64,000 bases of DNA, from assembly GCA_035719105.1 (NCBI GenBank), contig DASTGN010000006.1, positions 248,001-312,000 of the forward strand, given 5' to 3'. A model generated the notes under the pieces. It did not search any database, was not told the DNA's origin, and worked only from the letters and a program-made list of their open reading frames with translations. The position numbers and the translations under genes were made by a program. Shown piece after piece: positions 53,246 through 61,622 of the stretch (positions within the stretch are counted from its first letter, which is position 1; every line of letters begins with the position of its first letter). Origin of the DNA: UBA8389 sp035719105 (lineage in GTDB: Bacteria > Bacteroidota > Bacteroidia > Bacteroidales > UBA1402).

Positions 53246-54406
53246 ATGATTGCCTTTAAACTCGCATACCGCAACCTAATGGGAGCAGGACTTCGCACAT
53301 TTCTGAATGTTAGCGTGTTGTCCTTTGCCTTTGTGCTGATTATCTTCTTCAATGGGATGATGGATGGTTGGCACCGTGAAAGTCGTACCGACACGATAGC
53401 GTGGGAAGCCGGACAGGGTCAATTGTGGCACCCGGCACTCGATTTGTACGACCCGCTGACGCTTCAGGACGCTCACATGTCCTTAGACCAGCCTGCTTTG
53501 AAATTGATCCATGACGGACAACTCACGCCCATATTGATTATTCCCGCCACAGCATATCCACAAGGTCGAATGGAAGGCATTCAACTAAAAGGGATCGACC
53601 CGAATCAAAAGATTCTGGACTTGCCTTCTGCTGTCCTGGCGAAGCAGGGCGATTGTTATGGAATGATAGGAAAACGTGCAGCTAAAAATATGAAACTAAA
53701 AGAGGGTGACCGGCTTTTAGTTCGTTGGCGTGACATCCATGGAACGTTTGACGCCAAGGAAATCGTAATCGCCCGTGTTTTTGAAAGCAACGTCGCTACG
53801 GTTGACAACGGCCAAATTTGGTTACCCATCGATTCACTCCGTTCCATGACGAACATGTCGGATCAGGCAACACTGCTGGTTTCTTCCAAAGCCTATGTGG
53901 GCGGTGATTTGGGACCTTGGAAATGGAAAGATTTGAAGTTTCTGCTGATGGATTTGGACAACATTGTCAAAGCTAAGAAAACCAGCGGATCGATATTACA
54001 GATGCTTTTGCTTTTTATTGCCCTGTTGGCCATCTTCGATACCCAGGTGTTGTCGATTTTCCGCCGCCAGAAGGAGATTGGCACGTATATTGCATTGGGC
54101 ATGACCCGCTGGCAGGTTGTCGGAATTTTCACGGTTGAAGGCGCCGCTCACAGCATTTTGGCCGCTTTGCTTGGAGCCCTTTGGGGTATACCGCTGCTAC
54201 TGCTCATCGGCCATACCGGCATCAATTTCGGTATGGACGATATCGGCATCGCCATGCGAAGTGTTATTTATCCGTATTACAGTGTCGGTTTGATCGTGAG
54301 CACTACCGCCATCGTAATTCTGGCTGCCACCATTGTCAGCTACATACCCGCTCGCCGCATCGCAAAAATGAAACCAACGGACGCACTTAAAGGAAAACTT
54401 CAATGA
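53246..54406 (+). CDS. FtsX-type ABC permease 1
   Basis: 386 residues. One N-terminal membrane helix (NVSVLSFAFVLIIFFNGMMDGW), a periplasmic domain of about 220 residues, then three membrane helices with the FtsX/LolE block FRRQKEIGTYIALGMTRWQVVGIFTVEGAAHSILAALLGALWG and a final YIPARRIAKMKPTDALKGKLQ. This is the LolC/LolE or MacB core layout. Its stop overlaps the next gene by 4 bp. Confidence 0.92.
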   Translation: MIAFKLAYRNLMGAGLRTFLNVSVLSFAFVLIIFFNGMMDGWHRESRTDTIAWEAGQGQLWHPALDLYDPLTLQDAHMSLDQPALKLIHDGQLTPILIIPATAYPQGRMEGIQLKGIDPNQKILDLPSAVLAKQGDCYGMIGKRAAKNMKLKEGDRLLVRWRDIHGTFDAKEIVIARVFESNVATVDNGQIWLPIDSLRSMTNMSDQATLLVSSKAYVGGDLGPWKWKDLKFLLMDLDNIVKAKKTSGSILQMLLLFIALLAIFDTQVLSIFRRQKEIGTYIALGMTRWQVVGIFTVEGAAHSILAALLGALWGIPLLLLIGHTGINFGMDDIGIAMRSVIYPYYSVGLIVSTTAIVILAATIVSYIPARRIAKMKPTDALKGKLQ

Positions 54407-55677
54407 TCAAATTTTTGTTTTTGGGTATATTAAGGGATAAAAGCAGAAGCTTGCTGCCCATCATCGTCGTTTCGGTAGGCGTTTTTCTGACCGTCGTTTT
54501 AATAGGATGGATGAACGGTATTTTTGGAGACATTGTCGATATCAACGCCAATTTCACGACCGGACATGTGAAAGTGATGACCCGTTCCTATGCGGATAAC
54601 GAAAACCAGTTGCCAAACGATTTGGCCATTTTGGATGCGAACAGCCTGACCGATACCTTGATGAAGGAATATCCGAACATGAAATGGGTGCAACGCATTC
54701 GTTTCGGGGGTCTCATCGATGTTCCGGACGCCAACGGTGATACCCGCTGTCAAGGGCAGGCCATTGGTACGGCATTGGATTTGTTTCATCCCGAATCGGG
54801 GGAAGCGAAACGTCTGAACATCCAGAAAGCCCTGCAGAAGGGAAGGATTCCTGCAAAACCGGGTGAAGCGTTGGTCAGTGACGAGTTTGCCACCCGTTAC
54901 CACGTTGCCGTCGGGGATAGTTTCACCTATTTTGGTACGACCATGAACGGAAGTATGGCGTTCAAAACGTTTGTCGTCAGCGGTACTGTTCGGTTTGGCA
55001 CTTCCATCATGGACAGGGGCGCCATGATCGTTGACCTCTCTGATGCCAGACTGGCATTGGATATGGATGACGCTGCTGGTGAAATTTTGGGTTTCCTGCC
55101 CGAAAATCTATATGATGAAGACTTGGCCAAAAACGTTGAAACAACTTTTAATGCCAAATACAGCCATCCCGATGATGAGTTTTCACCCGAAATGTTTCGG
55201 CTGAGCGAACTCAACAGCATGGGTCAATACATCGCCATTGCCGATAACATGAGTTTCATCATGGTTTTCATTTTTGTGTTGGCCATGTCGGTCGTACTTT
55301 GGAATACCGGTTTGTTGGGCGGGCTGCGACGGTACAACGAATATGGTTTGCGATTGGCGCTTGGCGAAGAAAAAAAGCATATTTACAGGAGTTCGCTGAT
55401 GGAAGCCGTCCTTATTGGCATACTGGGGTCGGTTTTGGGAACCGTTATTGGATTGATTATCGTGTACAGCCTGCAGGTTCACCCCTTAGACGTGAGCAGC
55501 ATGACTGGTAAAGTAACCATGCTGATGCCGCAAACGTATCGGGCCATTGTTTCACCGAGTTTGTTTTATATTGGATATGTACCTGGTTTGGCTGCTATGG
55601 TTTTAGGTAATGCTCTGGCAGGCAGAGCGATATATAAACGCAAGACCGCAGAATTATTTAAAGAACTGGAAGTATGA
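54403..55677 (+). CDS. FtsX-type ABC permease 2
   Basis: 424 residues, the same layout as permease 1: one N-terminal helix (IIVVSVGVFLTVVLIGWMNGIFG), a periplasmic domain, three C-terminal helices with RRYNEYGLRLALGEEKKHIYRSSLMEAVLIGILGSVLGTVIG. Two different permeases suggest a heterodimer as in LolCE. Start and stop both overlap neighbours by 4 bp. Confidence 0.92.
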   Translation: MIKFLFLGILRDKSRSLLPIIVVSVGVFLTVVLIGWMNGIFGDIVDINANFTTGHVKVMTRSYADNENQLPNDLAILDANSLTDTLMKEYPNMKWVQRIRFGGLIDVPDANGDTRCQGQAIGTALDLFHPESGEAKRLNIQKALQKGRIPAKPGEALVSDEFATRYHVAVGDSFTYFGTTMNGSMAFKTFVVSGTVRFGTSIMDRGAMIVDLSDARLALDMDDAAGEILGFLPENLYDEDLAKNVETTFNAKYSHPDDEFSPEMFRLSELNSMGQYIAIADNMSFIMVFIFVLAMSVVLWNTGLLGGLRRYNEYGLRLALGEEKKHIYRSSLMEAVLIGILGSVLGTVIGLIIVYSLQVHPLDVSSMTGKVTMLMPQTYRAIVSPSLFYIGYVPGLAAMVLGNALAGRAIYKRKTAELFKELEV

Positions 55678-56408
55678 TGAAAAAAATCACGATGGTAGCG
55701 TTTCTGCTGCTCGCTTTAACATTGAATGCCCAGGATGCTAAAACCATTTTGGCCAAAGTGGATCAAAATATGGCGTCCAAAAACCGAGTTTTCGAATCCA
55801 CCATGACGGTACACGGTAAACGTGCCAGCCGCACCATGACGTCCAAATCGTATTCAGTCGGAGAAAACAAGTCGTTTACGGAATACCTGAGCCCGGTACG
55901 GGAACAAGGAACCAAAATGCTGAAAGTGGGCAATCAACTTTGGATTTATTCACCGTCAACCGACCGTACTATCCTGATATCGGGGCAGATGCTTCGCCAA
56001 TCGGTGATGGGTTCCGACCTCTCGTACGAAGATATGATGGAGGACAGTAAGCTTACAGACAAATATCAAGCCGTGAACACTGGTACGGAAGTCATAGACG
56101 GACGCAAGTGTTATGTGTTGGAACTCACCGCCATGACCACCGATGTCAATTATTTCAAACGCAAGTCTTGGATAGACACCGAACGCTTCGTACCTTTGAA
56201 GGAGGAACTTTTCGCCAAAAGTGGACAATTACTGAAGCGAACGATTTTAAGCGGGGTCAAGCAGGTTCAAGGACGTTGGTTCCCCACGGTGATTTTGTAT
56301 AAAGATATGCTGAAGGCCGGTGAGGGAACGGAATTTAAAATGACAAGCATCCTGTTCGACCAGGTTATTCCCGATTATATTTTCTCGAAAGCGGCATTGA
56401 AACAATAA
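55674..56408 (+). CDS. LolA-like outer-membrane lipoprotein-sorting protein
   Basis: 244 residues, signal peptide ending LNAQDA (residue 20). The body matches the COG2834 lipoprotein-sorting fold: SRTMTSKSYSVGENKSFTEYLSPVREQGTKMLKVGNQLWIYSPSTDRTILISG, then KRKSWIDTERFVPLKEELFAKSGQLLKRTI. It is soluble and periplasmic and should carry a lipid or lipoprotein from the permeases toward the outer membrane. Two ATG codons are adjacent (55674, 55677). Confidence 0.9.
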   Translation: MMKKITMVAFLLLALTLNAQDAKTILAKVDQNMASKNRVFESTMTVHGKRASRTMTSKSYSVGENKSFTEYLSPVREQGTKMLKVGNQLWIYSPSTDRTILISGQMLRQSVMGSDLSYEDMMEDSKLTDKYQAVNTGTEVIDGRKCYVLELTAMTTDVNYFKRKSWIDTERFVPLKEELFAKSGQLLKRTILSGVKQVQGRWFPTVILYKDMLKAGEGTEFKMTSILFDQVIPDYIFSKAALKQ

Positions 56409-56411
56409 AAA

Positions 56412-56885
56412 ATGAGCGAACTTAAAAATCTGGGTCATACGACGACCTATACCTTTGATTATCATCCAGAAGTTTTGGAAAGTTTTCCGAACAAACATCC
56501 GGAAAACGATTATATGGTTAAATTCAACAGTCCGGAATTCACCAGTTTGTGTCCCATCACTGGTCAACCGGATTTCGCGACTCTTTACATCAGCTACCTG
56601 CCTGACGGTAAGTTGGTGGAAAGTAAGAGCCTGAAACTGTACTTGTTTAGCTTTCGCAACCACGGTGCTTTTCACGAAGACTGTATCAACATCATTCTTA
56701 AGGACTTGGTGAAGTTGATGGATCCGAAGTACATCGAAGTTTGGGGGAAATTTCTCCCTCGCGGTGGTTTGAGCATCGACCCTTATTGCAATTACGGAAA
56801 GCCAGGAACCAAATTTGTTCAGATGGCTGAATACAGAATGATGAATCACGATTTGGCTCCAGAGACGATCAACAACCGTGGCTAA
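56412..56885 (+). CDS. queF: NADPH-dependent 7-cyano-7-deazaguanine reductase
   Basis: 157 residues, the short (type I) QueF. The active-site Cys47 is in SLCPITGQPDFATLYI with Asp54, the family block ESKSLKLYLFSFRNHGAFHEDCIN follows, and the C-terminal GGLSIDPYCNYG is present. It reduces preQ0 to preQ1 for queuosine in tRNA. It is 3 bp after the LolA-like gene and overlaps umuD by 8 bp. Confidence 0.95.
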   Translation: MSELKNLGHTTTYTFDYHPEVLESFPNKHPENDYMVKFNSPEFTSLCPITGQPDFATLYISYLPDGKLVESKSLKLYLFSFRNHGAFHEDCINIILKDLVKLMDPKYIEVWGKFLPRGGLSIDPYCNYGKPGTKFVQMAEYRMMNHDLAPETINNRG

Positions 56886-57333
56886 AAAGAGACCCGTCCT
56901 TCAGATTTTCTCCGCCGACACTAACACCGAACTTGCGTTACCGTTGGTTGACAGCGGCATTTCAGCCGGATTTCCCAGTCCTGCACAAGATTATCTGGAC
57001 TTAAAACTCGACCTGAACAAGGAGTTGATTTCTAATCCTTCCTCCACTTTTTTCGGTAGGGTCAAAGGCCAGTCCATGAAGGATGCGGGAATTCTGGACG
57101 GAGATATCTTGGTCATTGATAAGTCTTTGGATCCGCAAAATGGAGATACTGCCGTTTGCTACATCGATGGTGAATTCACCTTGAAATTTATCCGAATCGA
57201 AAAGGACGCCGTTTATTTGGTTCCGGCCAATCCCGCTTTTGAGCCCATCAAGGTCACAGAGGAAAACAACTTTTGCATCTGGGGCATCGTGACCTACACC
57301 ATTCAGGATCATAAACATCGTCAACGGAAATGA
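56878..57333 (+). CDS. umuD: UmuD-like S24 family self-cleaving protein
   Basis: 151 residues starting with GTG at 56878. The catalytic Ser66 is in VKGQSMKDAGI and Lys103 in EFTLKFI. The cleavage site is Ala30-Gly31 in SAGFPSPAQDY, as in UmuD where Cys24-Gly25 is cut. There is no N-terminal LexA-type HTH. After RecA-stimulated cleavage it would activate UmuC, whose gene is 1.4 kb downstream, separated by an opposing gene pair. Confidence 0.92.
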   Translation: MAKKRPVLQIFSADTNTELALPLVDSGISAGFPSPAQDYLDLKLDLNKELISNPSSTFFGRVKGQSMKDAGILDGDILVIDKSLDPQNGDTAVCYIDGEFTLKFIRIEKDAVYLVPANPAFEPIKVTEENNFCIWGIVTYTIQDHKHRQRK

Positions 57334-57337
57334 TTTT

Positions 57338-57763
57338 TTAAATCTTAATATCCATCAATTCCTTACCAATTTTATGAAGGGTTTCCTGAATCTCGCGCAA
57401 CCGGCTTTGGGATGGTATTTTTGAACCATTGATATAAGATGCCAAGGTGCTTTGTGGTATACCCATCCGTGCAGCTACTTGGGATCGATTCAACTCTGGC
57501 AATTTGCTAAATACTTGCTCTATTGGATTATTCGTTTCCGTATCTTTCCATTGAAAACTCTCGAAACTGATGTCTTCGTCCAAATCATCCCAATGAAGAC
57601 CAAGAGCAGATTGCCGGCACTTTTTCCGTTGAGTATTGGTTGCTTCTTTCAATCGCGGATACCATTTCAATGATTGACTGAGTTCATAATTGTCATCAGT
57701 CAATATGAAAATCCGGTCGTCCTTGAACCAGATTTTTTGCACGTTCATTTTGACTTTATCCAT
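57338..57763 (-). CDS. DUF2442 protein with C-terminal HTH
   Basis: 141 residues. The N-terminal half is DUF2442 (KIWFKDDRIFILTDDNYELSQSLKWYPRLKEATNTQRKKC, GLHWDDLDEDISFESF). The C-terminal half is an XRE-like HTH (LNRSQVAARMGIPQSTLASYINGSKIPSQSRL). It overlaps the DUF4160 gene by 8 bp. Together they look like a toxin-antitoxin-like pair with the HTH protein as repressor; this role is inferred. A 28-bp palindrome precedes the pair. Confidence 0.87.
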   Translation of the reverse strand: MDKVKMNVQKIWFKDDRIFILTDDNYELSQSLKWYPRLKEATNTQRKKCRQSALGLHWDDLDEDISFESFQWKDTETNNPIEQVFSKLPELNRSQVAARMGIPQSTLASYINGSKIPSQSRLREIQETLHKIGKELMDIKI

Positions 57764-57989
57764 GATATTTTTTCCATTCCATGATAAATACTTCTCGATT
57801 TTCCTTTAAAATTGACTCTGCCAATCGAATGTCCTTCGCTTGTAAACCAAGGTTTTCTATTAGTTTCACTTCAGTTTCTATATCAAATTTGGCCAATCCA
57901 TCTGAATTTTCAACATGAACATGTATGGGTTTATGCTCTCGTGACCAGAAAAAAAATCGAAGACCAAAAAGACGTAATAAAGTTGGCAT
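57756..57989 (-). CDS. DUF4160 protein
   Basis: 77 residues. The DUF4160 pattern is clear: LFGLRFFFWSREHKPIHVHVENSDGLAKFDI, where the H-x-H-V-H stretch is the family hallmark, then ENREVFIMEWKKYHG. Function unknown; it is regularly next to DUF2442 genes. It is the first gene of the pair and is preceded by the palindrome. Confidence 0.88.
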   Translation of the reverse strand: MPTLLRLFGLRFFFWSREHKPIHVHVENSDGLAKFDIETEVKLIENLGLQAKDIRLAESILKENREVFIMEWKKYHG

Positions 57990-58003
57990 TACTATTTTTT
58001 TTA

Positions 58004-58011
58004 CAAATATA
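58004..58011 (-). promoter_or_regulatory. Candidate -7 element of the DUF4160/DUF2442 pair
   Basis: Minus strand TATATTTG, exact TAnnTTTG, 15 bases before the DUF4160 ATG and overlapping the edge of the 28-bp palindrome. Confidence 0.5.
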
Positions 58012-58034
58012 GGTAATAATATTATTACCTATAT
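58007..58034. promoter_or_regulatory. 28-bp perfect palindrome, likely operator
   Basis: Fully symmetric over 28 bases without a spacer, centred between 58020 and 58021; each half reads ATATAGGTAATAAT. It overlaps the -7 element of the DUF4160/DUF2442 pair and lies where an HTH repressor made by that pair would act. Confidence 0.7.
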
Positions 58035-58070
58035 CTATTGAATTATTTTTTTTTCGTGCTAACATAAATG

Positions 58071-58078
58071 TATATTTG
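58071..58078 (+). promoter_or_regulatory. Candidate -7 element of SRAP-umuC
   Basis: TATATTTG, exact TAnnTTTG, 14 bases before the SRAP ATG at 58093. Confidence 0.45.
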
Positions 58079-58092
58079 TAAAAAAGATTTTC

Positions 58093-58740
58093 ATGTGCTT
58101 CATGTCCCGACTCACGGTTTCTGCTGCGGAACTAAAATCAAGGTTTCAGGTGGACTTGGACGAACCCGAGGATCGTTGGCAACCCGCCATGGAGTTCAGT
58201 GCGTTTGTCCATCCCAAAATGCCGGTGATTGCCAACAATAAACCGGACAAACTTCAATTTTTCGAGTGGGGGTTGATGCCATCGTGGGCAAAAGACAAGT
58301 CGTTGCAAAACAATACGTTGAACGCTAGAATTGAAACCCTGCACGAAAAGCCTTCGTTCAGAAATATACTCAATAACCGTTGCCTCATTCCTGCAGACGG
58401 TTTCTATGAATGGCAATGGTTGGACACTGCTGGAAAGAAGAAACAAAAATTTCTCATCACCATCGATGACGACGAAATTTTCTCATTTGCAGGGCTTTGG
58501 AGCACTTGGGCAGATTTTTCCACAGGCGAACTCCTTGAAACCTACACCATTATTACCAGACCTGCCAACGAACTGATGGCCACGATTCATAACAGCAAAA
58601 GGAGGATGCCCTGGATTCTGCCACGTACGGATGAACATTCATGGCTTTATGGTAACGATGTTGTTTTCAAAGACTTGAAGATGAAGGCCGAAGCCTTGGT
58701 CGAGCATCCAAAAAGGTCAGAACAAACGCTTTTTGATTGA
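58093..58740 (+). CDS. SOS response-associated peptidase (SRAP/YedK/HMCES-like)
   Basis: 215 residues. Met-Cys start gives the catalytic Cys2 after Met removal. Other family residues: NARIETLHEKPSFR with the Asn and Glu, LIPADGFYEWQW, and HNSKRRMPWIL with the active-site His. SRAP proteins form a covalent link with abasic sites in single-stranded DNA and shield them. It lies 3 bp before umuC, a functional match with translesion synthesis. Confidence 0.95.
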   Translation: MCFMSRLTVSAAELKSRFQVDLDEPEDRWQPAMEFSAFVHPKMPVIANNKPDKLQFFEWGLMPSWAKDKSLQNNTLNARIETLHEKPSFRNILNNRCLIPADGFYEWQWLDTAGKKKQKFLITIDDDEIFSFAGLWSTWADFSTGELLETYTIITRPANELMATIHNSKRRMPWILPRTDEHSWLYGNDVVFKDLKMKAEALVEHPKRSEQTLFD

Positions 58741-58743
58741 ACC

Positions 58744-60033
58744 ATGTACGCCTTAGTCGATTGCAATAATTTTTACGCCTCCTGCGAGCGCGTATTCAAT
58801 CCCAGTCTGAACGGGGTTCCCATCGTCGTGCTGTCCAACAACGATGGCTGCGTCATTGCGCGCTCCAACGAGGCAAAAGAGCTTGGCATTCCAATGGGCG
58901 AACCTGCCTTTAAAATGAAAGAGGTGATCGAGAAAAACGGTGTTGCCGTGTTTTCCTCTAATTATACGTTGTACGGTGATATGTCACATCGAGTGATGCA
59001 AACACTTCAGACGTTTGTTCCCAATATGGAAATTTATTCCATCGATGAGGCTTTTTTGAATTTTCATGGATTTGAGCATCTGGATTTAGCTGCTTTTGGA
59101 CGAAAAATTGTCCGCACAACGACCAAAAACACGGGTATTCCCGTTAGTATTGGCATTGCGCCCACCAAGACATTGGCCAAGGTAGCCAATAAATTTGCCA
59201 AAAAGTACAAAGGTTATAAAGGTGCTTGCGTCATCGATACCGACGAAAAGCGCATCAAGGCATTGCAGCGTTTTGCCATTGGGGACGTTTGGGGCATCGG
59301 CAGGCGTTATTCCAAACTCCTGGAATATCATGGAATTCATACTGCTTACGATTTTACCCAACGCCCCGCTTCCTGGGTTCGAAAGCACCTGACTGTGGTC
59401 GGAGAGCGGATGTGGAACGAATTGCGGGGCATTCCGTGCATCGAACTGGAAAATCAGCCCACGGCCAAGAAACAAATTTGCACCTCGAGAAGTTTTGGTA
59501 GCAAATTGACTGAATTCGCCGATGTTGCTGAAGCGGTGTCCAACCACGCTGCATCTTGTGCGGCCAAACTGCGCCGACAACGTACCTGTGCGGCTGGCAT
59601 GCTGGTTTTCATCATGACCAATCCCTTTGCCGAACGTGATCCGCAATATGTGAACAGCCGCCACTTCAAACTATCCGTTCCCACCAACGACTCTGGTGAA
59701 ATCATCGCTTATGCCAAACGGTTGCTGGAGGAAATCTTCAGAAAAGGGTATGCGTATAAAAAGGCCGGCGTAATCATTACTGAAATCGTGCCCGATGCGC
59801 CCATTCAAGCAGATTTGTTCGATCGGGTAGATAGAGACAGGCAGAAGCGGCTCATGAAAGCCATCGATGAGCTCAACGACGGTTTCGGCACCAATAAAGT
59901 TCGTAGTGCTGCTCAGGGTTATAGCAAGAAATGGAAACTCAAGAATGAACAACTTTCACCCTGCTATTCGACCAAACTGACAGACATTATCGAAGTGAAA
60001 GTTGAACAAACTGAAAAAGCTGCAAAAGATTAA
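58744..60033 (+). CDS. umuC: Y-family DNA polymerase V catalytic subunit UmuC
   Basis: 429 residues, full length. The palm motifs are MYALVDCNNFYASCERVFNP (Asp6) and IYSIDEAFL (Asp101, Glu102); VSIGIAPTKTLAKVANKFAKK and GDVWGIGRRYSKLL follow, with the little-finger and UmuC C-terminal part to KWKLKNEQLSPCYST. It performs error-prone bypass with UmuD'. Cotranscribed with the SRAP gene; its stop is inside a terminator hairpin. Confidence 0.96.
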   Translation: MYALVDCNNFYASCERVFNPSLNGVPIVVLSNNDGCVIARSNEAKELGIPMGEPAFKMKEVIEKNGVAVFSSNYTLYGDMSHRVMQTLQTFVPNMEIYSIDEAFLNFHGFEHLDLAAFGRKIVRTTTKNTGIPVSIGIAPTKTLAKVANKFAKKYKGYKGACVIDTDEKRIKALQRFAIGDVWGIGRRYSKLLEYHGIHTAYDFTQRPASWVRKHLTVVGERMWNELRGIPCIELENQPTAKKQICTSRSFGSKLTEFADVAEAVSNHAASCAAKLRRQRTCAAGMLVFIMTNPFAERDPQYVNSRHFKLSVPTNDSGEIIAYAKRLLEEIFRKGYAYKKAGVIITEIVPDAPIQADLFDRVDRDRQKRLMKAIDELNDGFGTNKVRSAAQGYSKKWKLKNEQLSPCYSTKLTDIIEVKVEQTEKAAKD

Positions 60034-60051
60034 TCTTCCGCAGCTTTTTTT
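60014..60051. terminator. Bidirectional terminator after umuC
   Basis: Stem AAAAAGCTGC / GCAGCTTTTT (60014-60023 with 60040-60049) with an inner AAGATTAATCTT self-complementary stretch. It overlaps the last umuC codons and the end of the convergent esterase gene. Confidence 0.7.
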
Positions 60052-61618
60052 ACCAGTTGTCTGTTCTGAAATTGGGTGCCCACAGCCCATCTTTATTGGC
60101 TAAGCTAGCAGGCGGATTGGTTCCCCAGCAATAGCGGACAGCAACGGGCTTCGGTACTGCAGGGTTCCAAACCACAATGGTTTTCCCCTCAAATTTGGCC
60201 TGAGCCCAATGAAAGACCTTGTCCTCACCGGCTATGGCGAAACCGGTCAATTTATCACACCAGGCAACGAAATCTTCTTGGTTTGGCTTGAAGAACAATT
60301 GGATAGAGCCTCCTTTTACCAAATAATGATCGTACATGGGGCCGGAATACTCTAAGCTTTCACCATAGGCTTTGTTCATGGCGCAGAGAGCCAATCGAAA
60401 TCCAATTTCCTGCTTGTTCTTGGGATGAATGTTTGAGGCATCACTGGCGTTATCAATGGCTACGACCATGGCCGTGTTTGGTACGGAAAGATTTTGCAAT
60501 TGTGCTTCCCGAACCGTCATCATTGGGCCGTCTTCAACCGGTTTTGACATGGGTTTGCCGTAGTTGGCCAACTGTACATATATGAATGGAAAATCACCCT
60601 GACCGAACGATTTGCGCCAGTCGGCAATCAGCGTTTCCATAATTTCACGGTAATCATTGGCAGATGGACCATTGGATTCGCCCTGATACCAAAGTACACC
60701 ACGAATGGCATATGGAAACAAAGGTGCAATCATACCATTGTAACAGACGTATGGGTTGTGTTGGTCAATGCTCGGATCTGGATTTTTAGGTGCTTTCGGT
60801 TTTTTGGCCGAGACGTCTCCTGCAGAAGCCGCCAGTGCAGCTAAATCACCACTGTATTTGGCCATCTGGCTTCTGTAAGCAGCCATGGTTTTGGCACTAT
60901 CGGCAGCAAATTTATCCCATTTCGCCTGGTAATTGTCCAACAAATAATTCAATTTCGGATGCTCCCGCAACGATTTCTCACTGATCCAACATTCGGCAGT
61001 GCTTGCTCCATAAGCCGATGTGATGAGCCCGAACGGTATTTCATATTGGTCGTACAAATTCTTGGCAAAGAAATAAGCTGCTGCAGAAAAATGCCCGACG
61101 GTTTTTGGAGAGCAAACCTCCCATTTGCCGACGACATCCTTTTGAATCTCATTGTTTGGTGTATATTCCACATCAAATACCCTGATTTTGGGGTAATTGG
61201 CTCCGGCCACTTCTTCTGCCTCATGCTCAACGCCACACCAATATCGATCCTCTTTTGCCACCGTCATATCCATGTTGGACTGTCCGGAACAAACCCAAAC
61301 TTCTCCTACATAAACATCTTTGATGAGTACGGAATTCTTTTTCCCACGGACTTCCATATTGTATGGACCACCTTCAGGCAATGCTTTCAGCTTGACCATC
61401 CATTTACCTGACTTATTTGTTTTTGCGATTGCCTTCAGATTGTTGAACAATACGGTTACCTTTTCGCCAGGAGTTCCGGTACCCCAGACCGGTATGGGCT
61501 TATTGCGTTGCAACACCATGTGTTCGCTAAAAAGATTGACGGGTTTGACCAATGCATAGCCGGGCATGCAAGCAATAAGCAAACCAATCAACAGCAACCC
61601 TTTGAATGCCTTGTTCAT
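60050..61618 (-). CDS. Sialate O-acetylesterase (SASA/SGNH family)
   Basis: 522 residues, signal peptide ending GYALV. The nucleophile block is VWVCSGQSNMDM, the oxyanion block RGVLWYQGESNGPSA, and the late block DASNIHPKNKQEIGFRLA holds the catalytic Asp/His pair. An N-terminal beta domain (LFSEHMVLQRNKPIPVWGTGTPGEKVTVLF) is typical. It removes acetyl groups from sialic acid or from plant xylan or pectin sugars. It is 4 bp downstream of the alpha/beta hydrolase gene. Confidence 0.93.
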   Translation of the reverse strand: MNKAFKGLLLIGLLIACMPGYALVKPVNLFSEHMVLQRNKPIPVWGTGTPGEKVTVLFNNLKAIAKTNKSGKWMVKLKALPEGGPYNMEVRGKKNSVLIKDVYVGEVWVCSGQSNMDMTVAKEDRYWCGVEHEAEEVAGANYPKIRVFDVEYTPNNEIQKDVVGKWEVCSPKTVGHFSAAAYFFAKNLYDQYEIPFGLITSAYGASTAECWISEKSLREHPKLNYLLDNYQAKWDKFAADSAKTMAAYRSQMAKYSGDLAALAASAGDVSAKKPKAPKNPDPSIDQHNPYVCYNGMIAPLFPYAIRGVLWYQGESNGPSANDYREIMETLIADWRKSFGQGDFPFIYVQLANYGKPMSKPVEDGPMMTVREAQLQNLSVPNTAMVVAIDNASDASNIHPKNKQEIGFRLALCAMNKAYGESLEYSGPMYDHYLVKGGSIQLFFKPNQEDFVAWCDKLTGFAIAGEDKVFHWAQAKFEGKTIVVWNPAVPKPVAVRYCWGTNPPASLANKDGLWAPNFRTDNW

Positions 61619-61622
61619 AGGT

